Assembly: GCA_902766655.1 (NCBI GenBank)
Contig: CACXEL010000099.1
Span: 1-7,824, forward strand
Source of the DNA: an uncultured Lachnospiraceae bacterium
GTDB lineage: Bacteria > Bacillota > Clostridia > Lachnospirales > Lachnospiraceae
DNA: 7,824 nt
Direction: 5' to 3'
The translations under genes and the position numbers were made by a program. This document shows positions 1 through 5,921 of this stretch, one piece after another (positions within the stretch are counted from its first letter, which is position 1; every line of letters begins with the position of its first letter). The notes below the pieces were generated by a model. The model saw only the letters and a program-made list of their open reading frames with translations. It did not search any database and had not been told where the DNA came from.

Positions 1-257
1 GTCACATTCGCTTCGGGCATCGCTGTGTCCCCGGCATTTGCTCCGCTTCCGGATGCAGTGTCAGCCGGGCCACCGGTCGCTCCGCCGGAAGCAGTCTCCG
101 CCGTCCCTTCCGCCGCTGCACCGGGATCCGGATCCGTCAGGAGCGAAGCAGCTCCGCCGCCCTTTGCCTTTCTCACATACTGTGTCGCGACGAATCCCGT
201 CTCCACAGCCAGGACCAGGGCCAGTATCAGACACAGGACCTGCAGCTTTTTCCTCAT
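1..257 (-). CDS. Exported or membrane-anchored protein, N-terminal fragment
   Basis: This frame is open from an ATG at 257 to the left window edge and gives 85 residues without a stop, so the gene is cut by the window. A GGAGGTG ribosome site at 272 to 266 lies 8 bases before the ATG and fixes the start. The protein begins MRKK, followed by a hydrophobic stretch (about residues 5 to 25, LQVLCLILALVLAV) with no clear lipobox, so it is an uncleaved N-terminal anchor or a signal peptide. From about residue 33 it becomes low-complexity, rich in Ala, Gly, Thr, Ser, Asp and Pro, the usual look of a flexible extracellular linker before a folded domain. That domain lies outside the window, so no function can be named. 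It is transcribed divergently from the VWA gene. Confidence 0.75.
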   Translation of the reverse strand, partial: MRKKLQVLCLILALVLAVETGFVATQYVRKAKGGGAASLLTDPDPGAAAEGTAETASGGATGGPADTASGSGANAGDTAMPEANV

Positions 258-308
258 TTTCCGTTCACCTCCATGCCGGATCAGGCTGGTCAGATTTCAT
301 ATACAGTC

Positions 309-317
309 ATTGTAGCA
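309..317 (-). promoter_or_regulatory. Extended -10 promoter for the leftmost exported-protein gene
   Basis: Read on the minus strand, TGC (317 to 315) is followed directly by TACAAT (314 to 309), an extended -10 element with a 5 of 6 match to TATAAT. Only a poor -35 (TTCCCC) sits 17 bases upstream, which extended -10 promoters tolerate. Transcription would begin near 302, leaving a leader of about 45 bases before the ATG at 257. Confidence 0.5.
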
Positions 318-413
318 TAGATTGTCCGCCTGGGGAATAAAGGGAAAGCCATTCGGGAACTTTCTCCCTGCTGCCGCAAGATCCTCCGCACTTTCCTGCT
401 TGTCACCGAAAAT

Positions 414-430
414 GTCGCCTCCGGGGCGAC
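414..430. promoter_or_regulatory. Hairpin or operator-like inverted repeat upstream of the VWA gene
   Basis: GTCGCC (414 to 419) and GGCGAC (425 to 430) form a perfect 6-base inverted repeat around TCCGG. It lies just upstream of the presumed -10 of the VWA gene, covering the -35 area, and between two divergent genes. This position suits a repressor or activator site. A terminator is less likely, because no real T-run follows on either strand. Confidence 0.35.
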
Positions 431-451
431 CTTCTGCCGCCCCATATCCGC

Positions 452-457
452 TATGAT
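452..457 (+). promoter_or_regulatory. Probable -10 element of the VWA gene
   Basis: TATGAT at 452 to 457 matches TATAAT at 5 of 6 positions and lies about 47 bases before the ATG at 504. No good -35 hexamer is found at 16 to 18 bases upstream, so the promoter may need an activator or may be weak. The 414 to 430 inverted repeat is directly upstream. Confidence 0.35.
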
Positions 458-503
458 AGAGCCATCAAAGGAAAACAAAAACAACCGGAAAGGAGAGATC
501 ATT

Positions 504-1223
504 ATGAAAAAAGGACTTACGGAAATGGTATTCATTCTCGACAGGAGCGGCTCCATGAGCGGTCTTGAGGGCGACACCATCGGCGGCTACAACGCCATGA
601 TTGAAAAGCAGAAGGAGGAGGAGGGCGAGGCCCTGGTCTCCACCGTCCTCTTTGACACGAGGACCCAGGTCCTCTTCGACAGGGAGCACCTGGACCGGGT
701 CCCGGCCATGACGCGGAAGGACTACACGCCGGGCGGCTGCACCGCCCTCCTGGACGCCATGGGCGGCGCCATCCACCACATCGGGAACGTCCACAAGTAC
801 GCCCGCCCGGAGGACGTGCCGGAGAAGACCCTCTTCGTCATCATCACGGACGGCTTTGAAAATGCAAGCCGGCTCTACACCCAGGACCAGGTCAGGACCA
901 TGGTGGAGAGGCAGAAGGAGAAGTACGGTTGGGAGTTCATTTTCCTCGGGGCCAACATGGACGCCATCGCGGTGGCGGGCCGCTATGGGATCGGCGCCGA
1001 CAGGGCAGTGACCTACTCCGCCGACGCCGAGGGGACCGAGGCCAACTTCCGGGCAGTCAGCAAGGCGGCCTCCAGCTTCCGGAAGGCCCCCTGCATGAGC
1101 GCAGACTGGGCCGACGAGGTGAAGGAGGACCAGGCCAGACGGAAGGCCGGCCGCAACAAGAGGCAGCCCGCAGACACGTCCGCCGACCAGTCGAAGAAGC
1201 GCCGGGGATTTTTTGACAGATAA
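504..1223 (+). CDS. Cytoplasmic VWA-domain protein with intact MIDAS site
   Basis: This 239-residue protein consists mainly of a von Willebrand factor A domain. The metal-ion-dependent adhesion site is complete: DRSGS at residues 13 to 17 (Asp13, Ser15, Ser17), Thr80 in GGCTAL, and Asp116 in IITDG. Such domains bind a divalent cation and mediate protein-protein contacts. There is no signal peptide or membrane segment, so it should act in the cytoplasm. The last 40 or so residues are charged, low-complexity and strongly basic (KKRRGFFDR end), suggesting a flexible tail for a partner or nucleic acid. An in-frame ATG at 453 would add 17 residues, but AAAGGAGAG at 489 to 497 sits correctly for the ATG at 504, so the shorter form is chosen. 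It appears to be a single-gene unit. The partner and pathway cannot be told from the window. Confidence 0.92.
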   Translation: MKKGLTEMVFILDRSGSMSGLEGDTIGGYNAMIEKQKEEEGEALVSTVLFDTRTQVLFDREHLDRVPAMTRKDYTPGGCTALLDAMGGAIHHIGNVHKYARPEDVPEKTLFVIITDGFENASRLYTQDQVRTMVERQKEKYGWEFIFLGANMDAIAVAGRYGIGADRAVTYSADAEGTEANFRAVSKAASSFRKAPCMSADWADEVKEDQARRKAGRNKRQPADTSADQSKKRRGFFDR

Positions 1224-1286
1224 TTCCCGCGCCTGACAATACGAATACCCAGGCACGGTATCCATCGCAGCCCTGCCGCATCCTGT

Positions 1287-1325
1287 AAAAAACGCCTGTC
1301 TGGGCTCAGCGCTCAGGCAGGCGTT
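1287..1325 (-). terminator. Intrinsic terminator of the minus-strand transporter operon
   Basis: Arms at 1291 to 1305 and 1311 to 1325 pair over 15 positions, including two G-U pairs, around a 5-base loop. On the minus strand the stem is followed by a run of six T (opposite the A-run 1287 to 1292), a classic rho-independent terminator 34 bases after the transporter stop codon. On the plus strand the T-run is weak (CATTCTGTT), so it may only partly stop VWA transcripts. It is the only clear terminator for the whole minus-strand series. Confidence 0.88.
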
Positions 1326-1358
1326 CATTCTGTTCCGGGCACAATGGCAGGGCTCGCA

Positions 1359-1931
1359 TCAGACTCCACCGAACCGGAAGATGATGCCGATCACCGCCGA
1401 AGCCGCCAGAAAGGCGATGGGGTGGATCTTTATTTTCCGCATGCTGAAGTAGAGGATGACAGCCAGCACGATGGCCCTGAGATCAAAGAGGTCCAGGAGA
1501 CTTCCCGACGCCTGGAAGGCGGGGATGTGGATGAGGGATACCTTCACGACGTTGATGCAGGCCGCGGAGATCATGGCGATGGAGGCCGCGCGGAGTCCGT
1601 AGAGGGCCTTCTGAACATAAACGTTGTCCTGGAACCTGGCCAGGAGCCTGGCTATGATCAGGATAATGATCACGCAGGGAGATCCCAGGCCCAGCGTCGC
1701 GATCAGGCCGCCAGGCACGCCGGCCGTGATGTAGCCGGCATAGGTGGACATGTTGATGCCGATGGCACCGGGCGTGGACTCGGAGATGGCGATCATGTCC
1801 GCGATGTCCGCATGGGTGAACCAGCCGGTCTTGTTCGACATTTCATAGAGGAAGGGGAGGGTGGCCAGGCCGCCGCCGATGGAGAAGAGGCCGGTCTTGA
1901 AGAATTCCCAGAAGAGTCTCAGGTAGATCAT
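1359..1931 (-). CDS. CHR-family chromate transporter, second half-size subunit
   Basis: This 190-residue membrane protein is one CHR domain of the chromate ion transporter family. Seen in the sequence are the early GGG motif (residues 19 to 21, SIGGGLATLPF), Trp37, and STPG (Thr53-Pro54-Gly55), followed by long hydrophobic segments at about 69 to 95, 110 to 130 and 150 to 188. Full-length ChrA proteins carry two such domains in about 400 residues, whereas short-chain versions are encoded as two separate genes that work as a pair. This is the downstream partner. Its ATG overlaps the TGA of the upstream gene by 4 bases (ATGA at 1931 to 1928), so translation is coupled. The family exports chromate, but in many bacteria the real substrate is unproven and could be another oxyanion. 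The hairpin terminator follows the stop codon. Confidence 0.93.
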   Translation of the reverse strand: MIYLRLFWEFFKTGLFSIGGGLATLPFLYEMSNKTGWFTHADIADMIAISESTPGAIGINMSTYAGYITAGVPGGLIATLGLGSPCVIIILIIARLLARFQDNVYVQKALYGLRAASIAMISAACINVVKVSLIHIPAFQASGSLLDLFDLRAIVLAVILYFSMRKIKIHPIAFLAASAVIGIIFRFGGV

Positions 1932-2482
1932 TTCTTAACACCTGCCTTTCCGAAAAAGACGCCGAAGAGGCCGGCCGCGATGACGAAGACAGCCGTCGTG
2001 ATCCTGATGGGCAGGTAGGCGGAAAATACGACCAGACCAAAGATGACCAGGTAGAGGATGAGGGTCACCGTATCCACGACGGAGGACTTCCACAGCTTCT
2101 CGACCGCCCTCACGATGAGGACCACGACGCAGACGCGGATGCCCGCAAAGGCGTTTCTGACCACCGGCAGCTCGGCAAAGTTGGTCAGGAAGGCCGCAAT
2201 GAGCAGGATGATGACGATGGGCACGGCGAGGAAGCCCAGGGAAGCCACGATGCCGCCGATCGCACCTTTCCGCTTGTTGCCGATGAAGGTGGCCACGTTG
2301 AGGGCGATGATGCCCGGCGTGCACTGGCCGATGGCAAAATAGTCCCGCAGCTCATCGGTGGTGACCCAGCCTCGATTTTCGGCCAGGTCCCGCTCCAGGA
2401 GCGGCAGCATGGCGTAACCGCCGCCGAAGTTCACGGCGCCGATCCGCAGGAAGATCAGATAAAGATCCAGCAGTTCTTTCAT
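1928..2482 (-). CDS. CHR-family chromate transporter, first half-size subunit
   Basis: This 184-residue protein is the upstream member of a short-chain CHR transporter pair. It shows the same landmarks as its partner: FGGG (residues 19 to 22, NFGGGYAMLPLL), Trp39 and CTPG (Thr55-Pro56-Gly57), then hydrophobic segments at about 74 to 101, 112 to 125, 137 to 155 and 160 to 177. The two proteins are recognisably related to each other, consistent with the duplicated fold and antiparallel pairing proposed for the family. A longer frame begins at 2596, but its extra 38 residues are polar and unlike the family. The ATG at 2482 starts the membrane domain directly and has AAGGAGGG upstream, though with a rather long 12-base spacer. 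A consensus-like promoter and a structured leader precede it, so the pair may also be expressed independently of the helicase gene. Confidence 0.92.
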   Translation of the reverse strand: MKELLDLYLIFLRIGAVNFGGGYAMLPLLERDLAENRGWVTTDELRDYFAIGQCTPGIIALNVATFIGNKRKGAIGGIVASLGFLAVPIVIILLIAAFLTNFAELPVVRNAFAGIRVCVVVLIVRAVEKLWKSSVVDTVTLILYLVIFGLVVFSAYLPIRITTAVFVIAAGLFGVFFGKAGVKK

Positions 2483-2588
2483 TTTATGCGTATTCCCTCC
2501 TTCTTTTTCCCCGCATGCGGGGTCCGGACACGGTGTCATCTGCTCCGTATTACCACTTCCGTCGGTACGGATCATCTGATCGGTCTGT
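2483..2588 (-). promoter_or_regulatory. Structured leader of the CHR transporter operon
   Basis: The predicted leader of about 106 bases holds several inverted repeats. There is a 14-base perfect palindrome CCCCGCATGCGGGG at 2509 to 2522 just above the ribosome site, a GTCCGGAC palindrome at 2522 to 2529, and GATCA/TGATC at 2570 to 2581 with a 2-base gap. An imperfect pairing of CCGT and ACC with GGTACGG covers about 2545 to 2570. Such density of structure ahead of a long-spaced ribosome site suggests post-transcriptional or repressor control. It matches no riboswitch class that I recognise. Confidence 0.4.
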
Positions 2589-2594
2589 CTATCC

Positions 2595-2624
2595 ACTCTA
2601 CTATACTGTTCGCTTCCTTGTCAA
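2595..2624 (-). promoter_or_regulatory. Sigma-A-type promoter for the CHR transporter pair
   Basis: On the minus strand a perfect TTGACA (2624 to 2619) is followed after 18 bases by TAGAGT (2600 to 2595), a 4 of 6 match to the -10 consensus. It begins only 8 bases after the helicase stop codon. The consensus -35 makes it credible, while the weak -10 may allow regulation. Transcription would begin near 2588. Confidence 0.5.
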
Positions 2625-2631
2625 CCAACCC

Positions 2632-4128
2632 TCACGCATACCTGTCCCTGATAAGGCTCGTGACGTGCCGGAAGAGCTCGAAATTCTCCACCACGATCAG
2701 CCCGAGCCGCTCCCTTGTCCGGGTCACGCCCTGGTAGAGGAGCTGCTCGTAGATATAGTCGGGATTCGGATGGGCTCTGGCCTTGAGGATTCCCTCCTCA
2801 TCATAGTAGAAGGTATTATCCAGGATCATCACGACGTCCGTGAACTCCTGGCCGATGACCTTGTGGGTGTTCATTTCCCCGCCATAGCGGTCGAAGGAGG
2901 TGCTGCCGCGGCCCTCCGAGGTGAAATTGATGAAGCGGTACCCCCTGGAAATGAAAGCCTTCCTGATAATATTCCCTTCGTCGGGTGATGCCGCGAACAC
3001 CACGTCGATGTTCCTGTATGAGTAGTCATCCGGCCCGATCCGGGACTCGAGCAGGACCCGGAGGAAGGAGGAGAGCTCCTTGTTGGCGCGGATCTTCTCC
3101 GACAGGCGGTAGGTGATCTCGGTCAGCTCGTCGATCTGCCCGGAAATATCGCGCTCCATCTCCGAATAGAGCAGGACCTGCCTCGGATCGTAGGCGAAAA
3201 GGCAGAAGCCCTCGCGCTCCTCCACCGTATCCCGGATCAGGGCGAACTGGTCCTGCCGCAGCCGCTGGCTCTCGTCCACCAGCACGATATCCGCCTCCAG
3301 GAGCTCGCTCCTCCCGACCCGGCTGACCGGACGGATATCCCAGCCCCTCTCCTTGAGCCAGAGATGGGCCTCCGTCAGCTGCCCGCAGTGGACGATGATC
3401 ACCCGGCTCCTTGCGGCCAGGTCCCTGGCCATGTCGTACATCATGAGGGTCTTGCCGGTGCCCGGGCTGCCCTTGAGTCCCAGAAAGAGGGGCCTGTCAT
3501 CTCGCTCCGCGAGGAGCTTCATGATCTGGTTCTTGTAAGTCTCCTGCTGCTGCGTGAGGAAATACATCCCCTCCACGAACTTCCGCGGCGTCGCGATGGG
3601 TGAAATCAGGTAATCCTCAGCCGCGAAAAGGTCCTCGATCTTCTCATCAAGCCACCCCTCCGCATCCGCGAGGGCGGCCTGCAGCTCGGCTATGGAGCTT
3701 GTGCACAGCTCGTCCGCCTCGTTCAGTCGGTAGACCTTCCGGTCGGAGGATACGTAGGTGAAGGAGTCGACGTTTTTTGTGATATGCCCAAGGTAATAGC
3801 GGTTCTGGACCAGCTGATGGCGGATCCGGGCTTCACCGGTCATCTCGCTCTTCAGCTCGACGTTCAGGATCCGCGACCTGTCAGCCTTTATTTTCAGCAG
3901 GTCGAACTCCTTGCCGATATGGTCGATGTTGAAGGAGAAAAAGAAACCGCCGAAGGCCTCATAGGGCAGGCGGACCGCCCGCAGGTCCTCCACGAGGGCG
4001 TGGAGGGAGGCCTGCTCGTTCTCGCGGACTCCCTTCAGGTATTTTTCCCGGGTCAGGATCCGGGCGTAGTCGGCGAAGGTGTCCACCGGACCGACCTGGC
4101 AGAGGAGGTAGAGATTGATGGCTTTCAT
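2632..4128 (-). CDS. Nuclease-helicase fusion: PD-(D/E)XK-like domain plus SF1 / DUF2075 ATPase
   Basis: This 498-residue cytoplasmic protein carries a superfamily 1 helicase-type motor of the DUF2075 / UvrD-like kind. Seen are a Q-rich segment (TQQQETY, 192 to 198), Walker A GSPGTGKT (230 to 237), Walker B VLVDESQ (292 to 298), motif III-like AYDPRQ (322 to 327), motif V-like IGQEFTDVV (425 to 433), and motif VI with arginine fingers VTRTRER (468 to 474). Before the motor, residues 60 to 125 resemble a PD-(D/E)XK or NERD nuclease core: Glu74 and Asp76, then VELK with Glu91 and Lys93, then Gln105. The nuclease call is an inference from motif spacing. Such fusions occur in DNA repair and phage defence. 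TTG at 4155 is possible, but ATG 4128 has TATAGGAG ten bases upstream and is preferred. It is GC-rich, unlike the three genes upstream. Confidence 0.85.
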   Translation of the reverse strand: MKAINLYLLCQVGPVDTFADYARILTREKYLKGVRENEQASLHALVEDLRAVRLPYEAFGGFFFSFNIDHIGKEFDLLKIKADRSRILNVELKSEMTGEARIRHQLVQNRYYLGHITKNVDSFTYVSSDRKVYRLNEADELCTSSIAELQAALADAEGWLDEKIEDLFAAEDYLISPIATPRKFVEGMYFLTQQQETYKNQIMKLLAERDDRPLFLGLKGSPGTGKTLMMYDMARDLAARSRVIIVHCGQLTEAHLWLKERGWDIRPVSRVGRSELLEADIVLVDESQRLRQDQFALIRDTVEEREGFCLFAYDPRQVLLYSEMERDISGQIDELTEITYRLSEKIRANKELSSFLRVLLESRIGPDDYSYRNIDVVFAASPDEGNIIRKAFISRGYRFINFTSEGRGSTSFDRYGGEMNTHKVIGQEFTDVVMILDNTFYYDEEGILKARAHPNPDYIYEQLLYQGVTRTRERLGLIVVENFELFRHVTSLIRDRYA

Positions 4129-4209
4129 ATGGCTCCGGCTCCTATATTCTTGCAAAGGTTGGCATAGCCATGTTACCGACTATTTCGCCTGAGTAAATAA
4201 AGCTACCGC

Positions 4210-4470
4210 TCACCCCCAGGTTCCTATATCCTTCCGACCCTGGTCTGCATGAGTATAGTTCTTCATAATCTCTGAAAACCTGTCGATAATACTGCCGTAA
4301 TGCGTGACCTGCTTCGCGTTTAGACTTCCGGAGTCCTTCAACTCATCAAAACGAGCTGTGAGGCGTCGATAATCATCCTGGGCATTATCCTTGTAATTGT
4401 TGGAAGCATCCATTTCCAGCTCAAGGATGAGAGCCTCCAAGTCTTTGTTTTTCTTCATGAAGCCGAACAT
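4210..4470 (-). CDS. Small helical protein of unknown function
   Basis: This 86-residue protein is not recognised. It is soluble, charged and probably almost all helical: after MFGFMKKNKD there is a helix with Leu and Glu repeats (about 10 to 20), then a Tyr/Asp/Arg-rich segment (26 to 45, DDYRRLTARFDEL) and a third helix (about 52 to 70). There is no signal peptide, cysteine or catalytic motif. The ATG at 4470 has TGAGGA six bases upstream. It starts 23 bases after the stop of the Ig-like protein gene, shares its AT-rich composition, and is probably translated from the same message. It could be an accessory or regulatory subunit of the channel and DUF4236 proteins. About 81 bases without a visible terminator separate it from the helicase start. 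Confidence 0.75.
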   Translation of the reverse strand: MFGFMKKNKDLEALILELEMDASNNYKDNAQDDYRRLTARFDELKDSGSLNAKQVTHYGSIIDRFSEIMKNYTHADQGRKDIGTWG

Positions 4471-4493
4471 CGTATATCCTCATCTTTCACCAT

Positions 4494-5921
4494 TCAGGAA
4501 GGAGAAAACCTATATGTTACAACAAAGTGAGCGCTTCTCCCACTGTATTTGCCACCATTCTCCGTTACATCAAAATCCAGTTGAATCGAAAATCCATTTA
4601 CCAAATCTTCTTCTGTCACAGTGTACGATTCTGATGCCTCTCCAATATCCGGATTGGCATCAATTTCACTGTATAAAACATGACAATTAACTGTGTCACC
4701 AACCGATAGTATTTTTGTACGCCCAACCGGGTCTCCATCAATCTCTCTTTTCTTGCTCCATTCATCGCCTATATTTACGTCTTCGTCCATTTTTTCTGTA
4801 ACAGTCACTCTCATCTGTCGTTTTGATCCATCGACAGCTATTGTTACAGAATCACTTACTCCATTCCTATTTGCCGCTGTAATTTCTGCGCTTCCGCCAC
4901 CTACAGCTGTCATATTTCCATCTTGATCCACGATTAATACCTTTTCATCACTGGTAGCCCATGTAATCTCGATATTGTCAGCATTATCAGGAACAACTGC
5001 AGCAGAAGCCTGGACGCTTTCGCCAAGAATCATACTGTCCTTAGCGCCTTCAATATTTACTTTCTCAACTTCGACTACCGGCTCAAGGACAGTAACCTTT
5101 ATTTTTTCAGAAGTAACCTCTCTACCTTTTGATTGTAAATATACACTTGTCTTTCCCGGGCCAACTGCATTTATTACATAACCCAGAGTTGTATCAGACA
5201 TTTGCTCTCTGAATGATATGGTTGCCACATTTGTGTCTTCACTTACCATAATAATATCATCAGGGGAAATCTTACCTTCAAAATCACCGGCTACTGTAGC
5301 CTGACCATCCGTCACCTCTTCCCCAACTGTCAAAGATAGGTCACCTGTTGATAAAGAAATATTCGTGATTGTTACGCCTGTATTAGATGTAATAGGCATA
5401 CTTCTTGTTTGGGAAACACTGTTGTTTTCCGATTCAATAATACTAAATGCATCACTACTCTCCGATTCGTTTATACCAGATACATCACTACTGTCCGATT
5501 CTGTACTTCCGAAAAATCCTATGATTAGTACAGCTACCCATAATGCCACAAGTAAACCGTATTTTACAGTTGGTTTCATTTTTGTATTCCGCAACAGCAG
5601 AATGGTCAACGGAATTGGAAAAAAACAAATCCAACCCAGAACCCACAACCATGTCTTTCTCTTTTTAGGCTTTTCGGCTATATATTCTGGTTCTATCCGG
5701 GCAGGCTTCTGCTCTTTGCTTTGAGATTTCTTCTTTCCGCTACTCTCTGAAACATATGAGAGACCTGTGCCAGGAGCAGATAAAGTAGTCCTTGTTCCTC
5801 CACCTGCTTTCTTAGTAAATCGCGCACCCTTTGTTCCCACGCTATAGCCTATGCCAGATTTGCTGATGTTAATTTTAGTTCCACGACCAATTTTAATACT
5901 TTTTCTCAATCTCAGGCCCAT
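4494..5921 (-). CDS. DUF4236 protein with two membrane segments and Ig-like domains
   Basis: This 475-residue protein has distinct parts. Residues 1 to 58 match the DUF4236 pattern: MGLRLRKSIKIG, then NISKSGIGYSVGTKGARF and a Gly/Thr-rich end with LSAPGTGLSY. A Lys-rich linker follows, then two hydrophobic segments (about 91 to 110 and 121 to 138). Residues 141 to 173 are an 11-residue Ser/Asp/Glu repeat. Two beta-rich modules follow, about 186 to 289 and 290 to 373; the second is a good bacterial Ig-like (BIG_2) domain with WATSDEKV and a GGGSAEITA-type strand. The last 100 residues form an unassigned beta-rich domain. With DUF4236 cytoplasmic, two TM segments would return the Ig-like part to the cytoplasm unless one segment is not spanning, so the topology is open. 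ATG 5921 with GGAGGAGAGG is chosen over a start at 5957. It overlaps the channel gene by 29 bases. Confidence 0.88.
   Translation of the reverse strand: MGLRLRKSIKIGRGTKINISKSGIGYSVGTKGARFTKKAGGGTRTTLSAPGTGLSYVSESSGKKKSQSKEQKPARIEPEYIAEKPKKRKTWLWVLGWICFFPIPLTILLLRNTKMKPTVKYGLLVALWVAVLIIGFFGSTESDSSDVSGINESESSDAFSIIESENNSVSQTRSMPITSNTGVTITNISLSTGDLSLTVGEEVTDGQATVAGDFEGKISPDDIIMVSEDTNVATISFREQMSDTTLGYVINAVGPGKTSVYLQSKGREVTSEKIKVTVLEPVVEVEKVNIEGAKDSMILGESVQASAAVVPDNADNIEITWATSDEKVLIVDQDGNMTAVGGGSAEITAANRNGVSDSVTIAVDGSKRQMRVTVTEKMDEDVNIGDEWSKKREIDGDPVGRTKILSVGDTVNCHVLYSEIDANPDIGEASESYTVTEEDLVNGFSIQLDFDVTENGGKYSGRSAHFVVTYRFSPS
5428..5501 (-). repeat. 33-base in-frame tandem repeat inside the DUF4236 gene
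   Basis: Two near-identical 33-base units (5428 to 5460 and 5461 to 5493) and the first 8 bases of a third (5494 to 5501) lie head to tail. They encode an 11-residue repeat starting at Glu141, Glu152 and Glu163 (ESDSSDVSGI, ESESSDAFSI, ESENNSVS). The unit length is a multiple of 3, so copy-number change would lengthen or shorten this acidic linker without breaking the frame. Confidence 0.8.

Noticed and set aside
465..1328. Long minus-strand open frame opposite the VWA gene
   Set aside because: It is the antisense shadow of a GC-rich gene with an intact VWA motif set. Its translation is Leu/Gly/His/Val-rich low-complexity with no domain pattern.
1344..2018. Long plus-strand open frame opposite the transporter pair
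   Set aside because: It is antisense to two clear CHR proteins. The translation is dominated by Asp, Gly, Glu and Arg and has no recognisable fold or ribosome site.
2509..2522. CCCCGCATGCGGGG palindrome as an intrinsic terminator
   Set aside because: No T-run follows it on either strand. On the minus strand it is followed by A residues and then the ribosome site of the transporter gene, so a leader structure is more likely.
2483..2596. N-terminal extension of the first CHR subunit to 2596
   Set aside because: The extra 38 residues are polar and unlike the family, and the extension would begin about 8 bases ahead of the predicted transcription start. The ATG at 2482 starts directly at the membrane domain with an AAGGAGGG upstream.
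4129..4155. TTG start for the nuclease-helicase at 4155
   Set aside because: The ATG at 4128 has a well-placed AGGAG, and the nine extra residues contain that ribosome site.
4156..4209. Attachment site or insertion scar at the left edge of the AT-rich cassette
   Set aside because: No direct repeat matching the right side (6670 to 7016) was found by eye, and no integrase or transposase is in the window, so the transfer claim rests on composition only.
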